Source of the DNA: Sarcina ventriculi
GTDB lineage: Bacteria; Bacillota; Clostridia; Clostridiales; Clostridiaceae
Direction: 5' to 3'
DNA length: 64,000 bases
Assembly: GCF_900456775.1 (NCBI RefSeq)
Contig: NZ_UAUL01000007.1
Location: forward strand, 372,001-436,000
The notes below the pieces were generated by a model. It was not told the DNA's origin, searched no databases, and saw only the letters and a program-made list of their open reading frames with translations. The position numbers were made by a program, and so were the translations under genes. Numbering within the stretch: the first letter of the stretch is position 1; each line of letters starts with the position of its first letter. Shown one piece after another: positions 1 to 9,426 of this stretch.

Positions 1-456
1 AACTTTTCTTAATAATTCTTCAGCATTTCTTCCTATTCCATTATCATGAATTTCGTAAGCTTTTATTTCTCCTTCTGGATTTATTACAAAAGATCCTCTT
101 AAAGCTAAACCTTCTTCTTCAATCATTACCTCAAAATCTCTAGCTAATTTTCCTGTTGGATCTCCAATCATTGGATACTGAATTTTCTTTATTGTATCTG
201 AAGTATCTGCCCATGCTTTGTGAACAAAATGAGTATCTGTTGATATAGAGTATACTTCACAACCTATTTCTTTAAATTTCTCATAGTTATCTGCTAATTC
301 TCCAAGTTCTGTTGGACAAACAAATGTAAAATCTGCTGGATAAAATACAAATACTGACCAATGCCCCTTTAAAGATTCTGATGTTACCTCTACAAATTCT
401 CCATTGTGATACGCTTGTGCTTTGAATTCTGAAACCTTCTTACTGATTAATGACAT
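1..456 (-). CDS. ahpC: Alkyl hydroperoxide reductase subunit C (2-Cys peroxiredoxin), 3' end cut by window edge
   Basis: The first 152 residues of a typical 2-Cys peroxiredoxin are present; the family is about 187 residues long, so roughly 35 C-terminal residues with the resolving Cys lie outside the window. The N-terminus MSLISKKVSEFKAQAY and the peroxidatic site FTFVCPTE (Cys47) identify the AhpC branch, which reduces H2O2 and organic peroxides in the cytoplasm, usually with AhpF as reductant. The ATG at 454-456 has an AGGAGAGA ribosome site. Upstream are a sigma-A promoter and a Fur/PerR-type box, which suggests peroxide- or metal-responsive control. An ahpF gene would be expected just outside the window; this cannot be seen. 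Confidence 0.95.
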   Translation of the reverse strand, partial: MSLISKKVSEFKAQAYHNGEFVEVTSESLKGHWSVFVFYPADFTFVCPTELGELADNYEKFKEIGCEVYSISTDTHFVHKAWADTSDTIKKIQYPMIGDPTGKLARDFEVMIEEEGLALRGSFVINPEGEIKAYEIHDNGIGRNAEELLRKV

Positions 457-483
457 AACAAATCTCTCCTGATATTTAATTTC

Positions 484-504
484 AAATGATAATTTTTATC
501 ATTT
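484..504. promoter_or_regulatory. Fur/PerR-family operator in the ahpC leader
   Basis: A perfect inverted repeat with 9-bp arms (AAATGATAA / TTATCATTT) and a 3-bp centre. Its core 487-501 matches the Fur-type 7-1-7 consensus TGATAATNATTATCA at 13 of the 14 specified positions and the PerR consensus less well. It sits just downstream of the predicted transcription start, a position suited to repression. PerR control of ahpC is common in Firmicutes; which Fur paralogue binds is inference. Confidence 0.6.
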
Positions 505-518
505 ACTTCTTGTAATTA

Positions 519-547
519 ATAATAACTATTAATTAATAGTTTGTCAA
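519..547 (-). promoter_or_regulatory. Sigma-A promoter of ahpC
   Basis: On the minus strand TTGACA (547-542) is followed by a 17-bp spacer and TATTAT (524-519). The start point would fall near 512, upstream of the Fur-type box and the AGGAGAGA ribosome site. Confidence 0.8.
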
Positions 548-649
548 CACTTTTTCTTGTGTTTAATAAATTATTTTTATAACTTACTTTTACACTAATC
601 TTTATTTATTATTCATCAAAATCCCTATGTATAATTAGGGCAATTTTAT

Positions 650-686
650 AAAAAAACAGATATAAATAATCTAATATTTACATCTG
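650..686 (-). terminator. Rho-independent terminator after the first heptad-repeat gene
   Basis: Minus-strand hairpin (CAGATGTAAAT paired with ATTTATATCTG, one wobble) followed by seven T residues. It lies about 105 bp downstream of the stop at 793. Confidence 0.6.
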
Positions 687-792
687 GTTTCTTTAATACT
701 TTATTATCCTCAAAATAATTATAAACATTAATTTATAAAATCTTGTTTATCTATTTTAATAAAAACAAATGCACAAAATCATCTCATCATAA

Positions 793-2745
793 CTACTTTT
801 TGAAAAATAGCCTTATAATTTTTTGAAAGAAATTTAAATGTTCTTCCTTAACCTCTTCTTGAACCTCATTATTTATTTCAATCCCCTTAGTTTTCATTAC
901 AAATTGCACAGCATTTATTTCTCCATTTTCTGATGATGCAAATGATTCTGGTTTATAGTCTGTATTTTTAAATTCATCTAACATATTATTTATTTTATCA
1001 TCAACCTCTGTATCTATATTTTTAGTCTTATCTCTCATCTCAGATGTTCCATCATTTAGTTCTTCTGCTCCATCTTCTAAACTTATAGTTCCATCATACA
1101 ATGTTTTTGTTCCCGTATTCAAACTTTCAACACCCTTTTCTAAATCTCCAATTCCACTATAAAGAGTTTGATAGCCTTTAACTATTTGTTCATATGCACC
1201 TGTATAAGAATTAATCCCACTATCTAATGTTGCATAACTATTTACAAGTGTGTTTAACGCTGTTTTTAATTCTGTTAGTTTACTTAAAAGACTTGGAAGC
1301 TTTTCAATAGCTGGGTTTAACTCATTTTTATAAGCGTTATTTAATTCTTGAATTGCTTTATGTTGTGCATCAATACCATCATCTAATGCACATATTTTTT
1401 CGTATTCTTCTTCAATCTTTTCATGAGCTTGGCTACCTGCACTTGTTACATTCTTATCATATTTATTAGCAATTTCAATTATATGGTCAAATAAAGCTAT
1501 ATACATTTTAAGTGCTTCATCATCTGGATTTTCTGCAAGTTTTGCTTTAGCATCATTATATGCATTTAGATAATCTTCCTTGTTTGTTATTGAATCAAAT
1601 TCTTCTTTAAAATTCGTATCTTTTATTTGAGCTAATTTTTCTCTAACTACTTCTAATATCGGATTCACTTCATTATATATTTTTGTATTTCCTTGAGCCA
1701 ACTCCTCCATACCACTTGCAAACTTATTACTACCTTCAACTAATTGCTGAACTTGATTACTTGCTTCATTCAAACTATCTAAAGCACTATTTATAGTATT
1801 TAATGCATTTAAAACTTCTTTTGAGCCATTTGTTAAGCTAAAAGAATTGCTGTTTAACGTGTCCATAGCCTCTTTCAATGTCTTAGAGCCATTTTGAAGT
1901 TTTTCAGCACCACTAGATAATGAATTTGTTCCATCTAAAAGACTTTTTGTTCCACTCGATAAATCTTTGCTACCACTATATAAATCACTAGAGCCATCAT
2001 CTATTTTAGCTACACCATCTCTAAGCTTTATAAGGCTATCTTTAAGGTCTGAAACATCTATGTCATCAATTGATATATTCATAGGAACTGCATTAATTGT
2101 TATAGGATCCATTTCAAAATCAGTTACATCTGCCTCTATGGTAAACTCTGAATTACCCCCTGCTAAAATCGTATAAGTTAACTGTTTTGTATCTCCAACA
2201 TTTGCAATAGTCGCTTGTTCTGAAACTATGTCTTTGCACTTCTCACTATTAAAAGTTGCAGTCATTTGCAATAAATAATTATCAAAGAAAGTATCCTCCA
2301 TATCTTCATTGTCTTTTATAGATATTGCTATTTTTAACTTTCCACTTTTTCCAGCTAGACTACTTGCTTGTACCTCTTTATCATCTAAATAGTAAGAAAT
2401 ATCTATATTCCATGGTATTTTTGTACTTTCCATATTCCCTTGATAATAAAACATTCCATTATCATCTGTATTAAAAGTAATCATATCCCCATTCACTTTT
2501 ATTTCTTCATTTGTACTTAAATTTAAAACTGATGAATACTTACCATAATCAGTTATTGTAGTTTGATTTCCTGCATCAAACTCATTTACTACATAAATCC
2601 CCTCAACAGAACCATCATCCTTTAAATTTATATACACATTTTCTTCTTTATTGTTTGCATTAACGTCAGCATAAGCTGTTGTCATAGGTGCGACAAATAA
2701 CATAGCCATAGATATTGGTATAATTTTTTTTATAGTTTTATTCAT
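793..2745 (-). CDS. Secreted X-X-X-Leu-X-X-Gly heptad-repeat protein, partner of the MMPL exporter (copy 1)
   Basis: 650 residues. A signal peptide ends near TTAYADV (about residue 27). A beta-rich region follows to about residue 230, then two blocks of Leu-x-x-Gly heptads (about 250-300 and 520-580, e.g. DLSSGTKSLLDGTNSL), as in YhgE/Pip-type extracytoplasmic regions, flanking predicted alpha-helical coiled coil. There are no internal membrane segments; the C-terminus is an amphipathic tail rich in Phe and Lys (FFQKIIRLFFKK). The start overlaps the stop of the MMPL gene by 8 bp, so the two are translationally coupled, with GGGGG as ribosome site. A paralogue with the same architecture and tail occurs at 15696-17669, also beside an MMPL gene. 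I infer an extracytoplasmic adaptor or substrate-handling role; the exact function is unknown. Confidence 0.85.
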   Translation of the reverse strand: MNKTIKKIIPISMAMLFVAPMTTAYADVNANNKEENVYINLKDDGSVEGIYVVNEFDAGNQTTITDYGKYSSVLNLSTNEEIKVNGDMITFNTDDNGMFYYQGNMESTKIPWNIDISYYLDDKEVQASSLAGKSGKLKIAISIKDNEDMEDTFFDNYLLQMTATFNSEKCKDIVSEQATIANVGDTKQLTYTILAGGNSEFTIEADVTDFEMDPITINAVPMNISIDDIDVSDLKDSLIKLRDGVAKIDDGSSDLYSGSKDLSSGTKSLLDGTNSLSSGAEKLQNGSKTLKEAMDTLNSNSFSLTNGSKEVLNALNTINSALDSLNEASNQVQQLVEGSNKFASGMEELAQGNTKIYNEVNPILEVVREKLAQIKDTNFKEEFDSITNKEDYLNAYNDAKAKLAENPDDEALKMYIALFDHIIEIANKYDKNVTSAGSQAHEKIEEEYEKICALDDGIDAQHKAIQELNNAYKNELNPAIEKLPSLLSKLTELKTALNTLVNSYATLDSGINSYTGAYEQIVKGYQTLYSGIGDLEKGVESLNTGTKTLYDGTISLEDGAEELNDGTSEMRDKTKNIDTEVDDKINNMLDEFKNTDYKPESFASSENGEINAVQFVMKTKGIEINNEVQEEVKEEHLNFFQKIIRLFFKK

Positions 2746-4807
2746 TTATTAAAATTTCCCCCTTATTTTTCTTAGTAGTTTTTGCTATCAACTTATCAAG
2801 CAACATTAAAAGTGCTGGTAAAACAAAAAGTACTAATATTAAAGATAAAATTGCGCCCCTACCAATTAAAATTCCAAGCTGTGCTATTATTGAATTTGTT
2901 GATATTTCTCCTAAAATTATTCCTGCTGTTGCAAGAATTGATGCTGATGTTAAAATAGATACCGTTGTTGTTGAAATTGTTGCTTGTGTAGCCTCTTTTT
3001 TGTTCATAGTTTCCCTATTTTCTATATATCTATTTGTAAACAAAATAGCGTAATCTATGGTAGCTCCAAGCTGAATAGAACTAATTATTAAATAAGCTAT
3101 ATAAAATACATCATTTCCTATAAAGTAATTAAAAGTTAAATTAGACCAAATAGAAAATTCTATAACAAGCACTAAAATTATAGGTAATGATAAGGATTTA
3201 AATGTTAATAAAAGTATAATCATAATTGCAATTATAGAAATAGCATTTACCTTTTTATTATCATCTTCAATGGTTTCTTTTAAATCAAGAGTATTTACGC
3301 TTTCTCCAAGAAAATAATAACTATCATTATAATATTTATAAGCTAAATTTCGTATTTCATCTATTAAAGCAAATGTTTCATCTCCCTCAACCTTTACATT
3401 TGCTACAATTATAAATCTACTATAATTATCTGAAATTAATTGAGACAATGTATCGTCTGGAACATACTCAGTTGGTATTGTTATCCCCACAGTTTCAGCA
3501 TAAGATGTAATTGAAGTTATCTTATCTATATTTTCTAACTCATCACATAAAGCTCTTTCACTAACTAAATCACCTTTAGGAACCATTAGTACCAAAGGAT
3601 TAGTTTTGCCAAACTCTTTATTAATAGCAGCTGTATCATGTCCTATTTTTGTACTTTCGTCTGAATAAATTTCAGATGCCCCATAACTAAAACTATTATT
3701 TTGTTGTGCTAAAAAACATGGAATTAAAAGTAGCAAAAATAAAATTATTGATATGTGTCTAAACTTATAAGATACCTTTGCAAATTTATTAAACTTAGGC
3801 ATAAAACTTTTATGCTGAGTTTTATCTATCAATTTGTAACAATATAAAGCTAATACAGGTAATAGCACTAAAACACTTATTAAACTAAGACATATAGCCT
3901 TAAGCATTACAAAACCCATATCAGGCCCTATCTTAAATTTCATAACAATTAAAGCTGCAAATCCCACTACTGTAGTTAGCCCACTAGACAAAATCGACGA
4001 TACCGATTTTAATATTGCTTCTTTCATTGCTTCCTTTACAGCTAATCCCTCATTCCTAAACTCTGAAAATCTATGAAGAAGGAATATTGAATAATCCATA
4101 GAAACTGCTAATTGTAATATACTTCCCGCTGCCTTTGTAACAAAAGAAATCTCACCTAAAATTAAATTTGTTCCTGAATTTATTATAATAGCTATACCAA
4201 TTGTAGATAAAAATAACACAGGCTCAAACCAAGATGAAGTAGTCAAAAATAAAATTATTAAAATAATAGGAATTAAAATTACCATCATCTTTATAAGTTC
4301 TTTTTCTGTTGTTTCTTGTGCAAATACTATATTTACAGCACTTCCAGAAATCATTCCGTTTTCTCCAATTATCTCTCCTATCTCATCAATAGCCGATTCT
4401 TCATTATCTTCATTAACAGTAATACTAAATAACGCCTCATTATTCTTATACCAAGATTCTATAGTATCTTGATTTTGAAGTTCTAAAGGTTCCTTTATAT
4501 TAACAACATCATCAAGCCATTGAATATCATCTACTCCATCAACTTTCTTTATCTTTTCTTTGTATTTAAGAGCATCAACTATAGAAACATCTTTCAAAAC
4601 TACACGAACATTTGCAGCACCTTTATCATACTCCTCATTCATAACATCCAAAGCTTTAGTCGAAGGTGCTTCCTCTGGTAAATAATCCATTATATTATAA
4701 TTTATATTTACCATAGATGATGTAAAAAGAGATATTACCGTTGCTAATATAAAAAATACTAATATACTCTTTTTATACTTTAAAATTCCATTTACTAACC
4801 TTTCCAC
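2738..4807 (-). CDS. MMPL-family RND exporter (copy 1)
   Basis: 689 residues from the GTG at 4805-4807, chosen because GGAGGAGAA lies just before it and the resulting N-terminus aligns residue for residue with the paralogue at 17688. An upstream in-frame ATG at 4861 would add 18 residues but lacks a ribosome site. The layout is typical: TM1, an extracytoplasmic porter domain, five TMs, a second porter domain and five TMs. The proton-relay Asp-Tyr pairs of MmpL-type pumps are present at D238-Y239 (SMDYSIF) and D585-Y586 (TIDYAIL). The family exports lipids or drugs by proton antiport. The substrate is unknown; the coupled heptad-repeat gene suggests a two-protein system. Confidence 0.9.
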   Translation of the reverse strand: MERLVNGILKYKKSILVFFILATVISLFTSSMVNINYNIMDYLPEEAPSTKALDVMNEEYDKGAANVRVVLKDVSIVDALKYKEKIKKVDGVDDIQWLDDVVNIKEPLELQNQDTIESWYKNNEALFSITVNEDNEESAIDEIGEIIGENGMISGSAVNIVFAQETTEKELIKMMVILIPIILIILFLTTSSWFEPVLFLSTIGIAIIINSGTNLILGEISFVTKAAGSILQLAVSMDYSIFLLHRFSEFRNEGLAVKEAMKEAILKSVSSILSSGLTTVVGFAALIVMKFKIGPDMGFVMLKAICLSLISVLVLLPVLALYCYKLIDKTQHKSFMPKFNKFAKVSYKFRHISIILFLLLLIPCFLAQQNNSFSYGASEIYSDESTKIGHDTAAINKEFGKTNPLVLMVPKGDLVSERALCDELENIDKITSITSYAETVGITIPTEYVPDDTLSQLISDNYSRFIIVANVKVEGDETFALIDEIRNLAYKYYNDSYYFLGESVNTLDLKETIEDDNKKVNAISIIAIMIILLLTFKSLSLPIILVLVIEFSIWSNLTFNYFIGNDVFYIAYLIISSIQLGATIDYAILFTNRYIENRETMNKKEATQATISTTTVSILTSASILATAGIILGEISTNSIIAQLGILIGRGAILSLILVLFVLPALLMLLDKLIAKTTKKNKGEILINE

Positions 4808-4967
4808 TTCTCCTCCTCTCCTATAATAAATAACAAATTCACTTATTATAAACAAAAACAAGTTATAATATCAGATGTTTCTTTCATTTTTGTACTGCTT
4901 ATTATAAATATGTTTTAAATAATAGAGAATATGTGGAAAATTTTTATTTAATGCTTACTTTAAATAC

Positions 4968-5000
4968 AAAAAAAGCACACTTTAAAAGTATGCTTTTTTT
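4968..5000 (-). terminator. Terminator after the DMT permease gene
   Basis: Ten-bp stem AGCACACTTT / AAAGTATGCT (one mismatch) with A- and T-runs on both sides, so it can act in either direction. It lies 14 bp past the stop at 5014 and upstream of the MMPL promoter. Confidence 0.8.
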
Positions 5001-5013
5001 CTTTTGGCACTTA

Positions 5014-5940
5014 TTAATTTAAAACTTTTTTCTGCTTATTTACTAAAAAAATTCCTATACAAACTAAAATAAGTGCTATAAAAGTTTTTATATTAAATAT
5101 ATTTTCATCTAAGAATATTGATGATAGTATTGTTCCAAAGACAGGTATTAAAAAATAAAATACTGCTATTTTACCTACTTTATTATATTTAAGAAGCAAT
5201 GTCCATAACGAAAATGCTACTGCTGACAAAACCGCCATATATATTAAAAGACTTATTGACTCTATGTTAAAGTTTAATAAATATCCCCCAAAACTTACTC
5301 CTAAGATAACAAGTACAATTCCTCCTATAAGAAGCTGATATCCAGTTATTATAAATGTATCTTGTTTTTGAGATAATGTTTTTCCATATATAACAGCAGC
5401 TGAAGTTACAAGCGTTGATAATACTATAAGTACATCTCCCTTTAAACTAAAACCAGAACTAAAACTACCGTTGAAATTAACTAAAACAACGCCTGCAAAA
5501 CCTATTATACAACCTAAAATCTTATTTAGACTGATTCTATCATTCTTATACAAAAAGTGAGCTATTATTATACTAAAAAATGTCCCAGTTCCATTTAAAA
5601 TAGCTGCGTTAACACCACTAGTATATGATAACCCTATATAGAAAAAAGTGTATTGAAGTGTTGTTTGAGTAATCCCTAAAACTATTAGTTGAATTATTTG
5701 TTTTTTATTTAATTTAAATACCTTTTTCTTTAAAATTATCGCTAAAACTAAAACTATTATTCCTGCTAAAACAAATCTATATCCTGCAAACACAATTTTT
5801 GAAGAAAGATCATTTTCCGCTATATTAAAAACTTCATATCCTATTTTTATAGCAGGATATGCACTTCCCCAAAGAAAACAACATATCATTGCAAAAATAA
5901 TAATTATTTTTTTATTAGTAAAAAAATCTTCTTTATTCAT
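5014..5940 (-). CDS. EamA/DMT-superfamily permease
   Basis: 308 residues with about ten hydrophobic helices in two EamA repeats (roughly 13-150 and 165-300). The first repeat opens with the family's CFLWGSAYPAIKIGY. Such permeases move amino acids, purines or other metabolites across the cytoplasmic membrane; the substrate cannot be told from sequence. A GAGGAG ribosome site precedes the ATG. The TetR gene 77 bp upstream on the same strand may be co-transcribed and regulate it. Confidence 0.88.
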   Translation of the reverse strand: MNKEDFFTNKKIIIIFAMICCFLWGSAYPAIKIGYEVFNIAENDLSSKIVFAGYRFVLAGIIVLVLAIILKKKVFKLNKKQIIQLIVLGITQTTLQYTFFYIGLSYTSGVNAAILNGTGTFFSIIIAHFLYKNDRISLNKILGCIIGFAGVVLVNFNGSFSSGFSLKGDVLIVLSTLVTSAAVIYGKTLSQKQDTFIITGYQLLIGGIVLVILGVSFGGYLLNFNIESISLLIYMAVLSAVAFSLWTLLLKYNKVGKIAVFYFLIPVFGTILSSIFLDENIFNIKTFIALILVCIGIFLVNKQKKVLN

Positions 5941-6017
5941 CTATCTCCTCATTAGTTTAAACCTTTGCCACAATTCTACATAAGCAATCTAACATTCACT
6001 CAAATTTATATATTACT

Positions 6018-6578
6018 TTAATTTATTTTCTCTAACTTTTTAAGACCAGCTTCTATATCTCCTTTTATTAATTTGCTTAATTTTTCAATTATATATTCAG
6101 GCTCATCCTTCATCCCCATACGAATCCACTCTAAAGATAATCCCACAAAAGCGTACTTATAAAAATCAGCAACAAATTTTTTATCTTCCTCAGACACATT
6201 CATTCCTTGTGCTTTTTCTTCAACTATATCCTTAAGAAGCCCATATACAATGCTATAAAGATAGTTTTCTAAATACTCACGACCAATTGAATTATATGCA
6301 TTTATAATTAACTTTTTATCATTATTTACATACTTAAAAGCCTCAAGAAATCCTTGATGCCATGTTGTATATGTTTTTTTATTTCCTACTATTTTTTCAG
6401 CTTCTTTAATAAAAAACCAACCAAGTAAATCATAGATATCATGAAAATGATAATAAAAAGTTTGTCTATTAACTCCACAATCTTCAACTATATCTTTCAC
6501 AGTTATTTTATCTAAGGTTTTAACATGTAATAGTTTTTTTAATGAATCTGCTAATGCTATTTTTGTTATACTAGACAT
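6018..6578 (-). CDS. TetR-family regulator (DhaS/TetR_C_8-like)
   Basis: 186 residues from the ATG at 6576-6578; an in-frame TTG at 6599 is less well placed. N-terminal TetR helix-turn-helix (about 5-55) with the recognition segment NRQTFYYHF, followed by the DIYDLLGW motif of the DhaS-like subgroup. The C-terminal half matches the TetR at 9566 in layout (NSIGREYLENY versus NSLGRDFLEKF), so the two are paralogues. The neighbour downstream is a DMT permease, a plausible target. The ligand is unknown. Confidence 0.85.
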   Translation of the reverse strand: MSSITKIALADSLKKLLHVKTLDKITVKDIVEDCGVNRQTFYYHFHDIYDLLGWFFIKEAEKIVGNKKTYTTWHQGFLEAFKYVNNDKKLIINAYNSIGREYLENYLYSIVYGLLKDIVEEKAQGMNVSEEDKKFVADFYKYAFVGLSLEWIRMGMKDEPEYIIEKLSKLIKGDIEAGLKKLEKIN

Positions 6579-6659
6579 ACTTACCCTACCTACTTCCAAA
6601 ATTCACTATATTTCCAATAATATTATACCAATATATAGTCCATTAGTTAAACAATTAAT

Positions 6660-7548
6660 TTATATGTTAATACTTTTAATAAATTTATCCACCAAATAAG
6701 ATTTTTCTTCATTTTTACGTACACAAATATATATTTTATTTTTAGGTATTTTACATTCCACATAAACTCTTGCTAATTTTTTAAGCTCTATAAATTCCCT
6801 TACAGCCATTGATTGACAAAAAGTAACCCCATAACCTTGCTGAAGAACTAATAAAGTTTCATGTAATTCTCCAAATTCCATAGCTATTTTAGGCGATTTA
6901 ACCCCATATGTATAACAAAGAGATTTTAAAATATTTCTAGCATAACTACCCTTTTTCTTTATTATAAAAGGTTCATTAACAATTTGAGCTAGCGTTTAGC
7001 GTTACACTTTTATTAGCATATTTGTGCTCTGGCGAGACTACAAACCATAACTCATCCTCTGCTATTGTCATAGAATCAACTTTATCTTCATAATTTACTA
7101 TATCTCCTCCCAAAATTCCAATATCATACTCATATGATACAATCTTTTCTATGGCATAATCACTATTCATTAAACTTATTTCAATATTCACATCTTCATT
7201 TGCTTTTTTAAATGCTGTTACCCAAAAAGGTAATAAAAAATTCCCTAAAGTATAATTTCCAACTATTTTTAATGTACCAGTTTTGCCCTGCTTATAATTT
7301 TCAATTAATGTTTCTAGTCTATTTTCTACTTTAAAAATAGCCGCAGCTTCTTTAAACAACTCCTCCCCTATATCTGTTAAACATATTCCTCTATCCTTAG
7401 CAGCAAATAATTTTATATTATTCTCCTTTTCAAATTTCTTAAGCTGAACTGTAATTGCAGGTTGACTAATCATTAACTTTTCTGCCGCTAAAGTAACGCT
7501 CCCAAGCTTCGCCACTGTATAAAACAATCTTAATCCATGTAAATTCAT
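6660..7548 (-). pseudogene. LysR-family regulator interrupted by a 7-bp tandem duplication
   Basis: Residues 1-183 encode an intact LysR winged helix (MNLHGLRLFYTVAKLGSV...) and the first part of the ligand domain. Frame is lost at 6990-7003, where TAGCGTT occurs twice in tandem (plus strand), and translation then stops at 6976. Removing one copy restores an uninterrupted frame (SVTLAQIVNEPFIIKKKGS and onward) to the stop at 6660, giving 293 residues, the usual LysR length. The 73-residue frame at 6660-6881 is therefore the C-terminus of this gene, not a gene itself. The lesion is the only one seen, so it is recent, reversible or an assembly error. The gene lies downstream of oleate hydratase 1. 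Confidence 0.88.
6990..7003. repeat. 7-bp tandem duplication (TAGCGTT x2) inside the LysR gene
   Basis: Two adjacent perfect copies of TAGCGTT. Seven bases are not a multiple of three, so the second copy causes the frameshift. Short tandem repeats of this kind can expand and contract by replication slippage. Confidence 0.9.
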
Positions 7549-7668
7549 AGAAAAACCTCAATTCATATATTTTATTTATTAATTCAATAATATATATTAT
7601 ACATGCAAATGTTTTTATTTTATTATTATTCTAAAAACTTCTTTTAACCTTATAAACCTTTAAAAATA

Positions 7669-7707
7669 CAAAAAAATCCTACCAAAAAATTCTCTTGGTA
7701 GGATTTT
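7669..7707 (-). terminator. Terminator of oleate hydratase 1
   Basis: Perfect 13-bp stem AAAATCCTACCAA / TTGGTAGGATTTT with a 9-base loop and a flanking A-run (T-run on the minus strand), 25 bp past the stop. Confidence 0.9.
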
Positions 7708-7731
7708 AAATAAATACTTAACTATTTTTGC

Positions 7732-9426
7732 TTATAGAAGTTTTAAAAGCTCTGTATGCTTTAAAAGTTCTCCTAATGGAATGTCTTTTAATGATATATT
7801 ATCAAGTCCAAGACAAGTTTTTGCAGCATTTGCTAAAACTCTAATATCATATTGACTTGGATAAACTGGATCTACCACTTTTCCAAGATCCATAAGACCA
7901 TATACTGCCATCATTGCACTTCTAACTGAATATTCAACAGTAAACACACAATCATTTGCCACCTCTGCATATTGTCCTAAGAAACCAAAGTTCTTACTAC
8001 CTGCTGGAATTACCTCTGGTCTATCTCCTTTTACACGAGGCATAAATTGAGAAGTTATATATGGCATCATGCTTGGAATTACATTAACTGTATGGCTTAA
8101 AATTTCAGGAATTTTATCTTCTAATCCCATATGATATAAAAGTTCTTCAAACATTTCACGCCCTGTACAATCAGACATTGTCTTTTTAATATAATCTCCT
8201 TCAACGTCAAGATTTAAAGCATATGCCCATAAAACTTTAACATTCTCTGGTTGATTTATAAAATGAGGGTCTTTTGGTACAACCCAACTCATAAACCAAC
8301 TTGAATCTTTTATTGTTACAAGACCACCCATTCCTGGCTTGTCCCCTGTAAGCTCAAGCAAATATGGGAATACAATATCATCATCTTTTAAAGTTACTGT
8401 AAAAGATAACCATTTTGTCTTATCAATATCTGTGCAAAACTTTTCTGGATTACCAAAATCTGATGATTTTTTAGCTATTTTTTCCCATACACTAAAACAT
8501 CCTTTTTCGTCTGAACGATTAAGTATAGCTGGATTATTTAAGTCGCCTCTTGTAGTGTTTTGAGTCATTGAACCATTTGTAAATAAAACTAAATCATCAG
8601 CTTTCACAGAAATAGCATCTTCTACTCCGTCCCTTACATAATGAATTTTAGTAGCTACCTTTTCATTATTTGAAAAATCAAAATCTATATCTAAAACCTT
8701 ATACCCTTTATCAAAACATACATCATGCTCTTTAAGCCATGTGATTAATGGTAAAATTAAAGAATCATATTGATTATATTCAGTATGAAGAATTCCTTTA
8801 AGTTTATTCATTCCACCTATTAAGTGCATGAATCTTTCCATATAACGCTTAACTTCTACAACGCTATGCCATGGTTCAAAAGCAAACATAGTTGCCCAGA
8901 AGTACCAAAAGTTTGTCTTAAAGAATGATTCTGAAAAATATTCTCCAATTGTTGTAGCACCTAAAGCTTCCTCTGTTAACATATGAAGTTTACCAAGTTC
9001 CATTGCATTTTCCTTTGATAAACCTAAGCTTGAAAAATCTGCTTTCTCACCTTTATTATGAACAAGTCTACAATGTGATTCTATTGGTTCTTCAAGATTT
9101 AATTCTCTAAATTCATCTAACACACTTCTATTTTTATCTTTTAATGATGGAATAAAACTAAACAACTCCATAAAACATTCAAAATGTTCTTCTATCTCTC
9201 TTCCGCCTCTTGCTGTATACCCTTCACTTGGTGTTCCTGCACCGTCCATAGAACCGCCATATATCTTAGATTCCTCTAAAATATGTATGTTTTTCCCTGG
9301 CATGTGTGCATCTCTTATTAAAAATGCTGCTGCTGATAAAGAAGCAATACCCCCACCTATTAAATATGCTTGTCTTGCATCAATATTTTTTGGTGCAATT
9401 GGATTAATTTTTTGATAATTTCCCAT
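7732..9426 (-). CDS. ohyA: Oleate hydratase (myosin-cross-reactive antigen family), copy 1
   Basis: 564 residues from the ATG at 9424-9426 (GAGAGGTG ribosome site; a GTG three codons upstream is less likely). FAD-dependent hydratase that adds water to the cis-9 double bond of oleate, giving 10-hydroxystearate, acting on free fatty acids at the membrane. Seen: the Rossmann motif GGGIASLSAAAFLIRD (about 24-39), the RGGREIEEHF loop (73-82) with Arg76 and the catalytic-type Glu77, and TEYNQYDSLILPL in the substrate region. Full family length. Flanked by a TetR/AraC pair upstream and a broken LysR downstream. A second, divergent copy is at 39086. Likely role is detoxification of unsaturated fatty acids. 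Confidence 0.95.
   Translation of the reverse strand: MGNYQKINPIAPKNIDARQAYLIGGGIASLSAAAFLIRDAHMPGKNIHILEESKIYGGSMDGAGTPSEGYTARGGREIEEHFECFMELFSFIPSLKDKNRSVLDEFRELNLEEPIESHCRLVHNKGEKADFSSLGLSKENAMELGKLHMLTEEALGATTIGEYFSESFFKTNFWYFWATMFAFEPWHSVVEVKRYMERFMHLIGGMNKLKGILHTEYNQYDSLILPLITWLKEHDVCFDKGYKVLDIDFDFSNNEKVATKIHYVRDGVEDAISVKADDLVLFTNGSMTQNTTRGDLNNPAILNRSDEKGCFSVWEKIAKKSSDFGNPEKFCTDIDKTKWLSFTVTLKDDDIVFPYLLELTGDKPGMGGLVTIKDSSWFMSWVVPKDPHFINQPENVKVLWAYALNLDVEGDYIKKTMSDCTGREMFEELLYHMGLEDKIPEILSHTVNVIPSMMPYITSQFMPRVKGDRPEVIPAGSKNFGFLGQYAEVANDCVFTVEYSVRSAMMAVYGLMDLGKVVDPVYPSQYDIRVLANAAKTCLGLDNISLKDIPLGELLKHTELLKLL

Larger units (their letters stand above)
457..792. other. Intergenic region between ahpC and the heptad-repeat gene
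   Basis: The 336 bp hold the ahpC promoter and operator (484-547) and a terminator for the upstream heptad-repeat gene (650-686). I see no open frame worth calling. Confidence 0.7.

Noticed and set aside
4808-4861. N-terminal extension of the first MMPL protein from an upstream ATG
   Set aside because: It has no ribosome site, whereas GGAGGAG directly precedes the GTG at 4807, and the shorter start aligns with the paralogue.
6660-6881. A 73-residue reading frame starting at an ATG
   Set aside because: It continues in the shifted frame from the LysR gene and encodes the C-terminus of a LysR ligand domain; it is part of the pseudogene.
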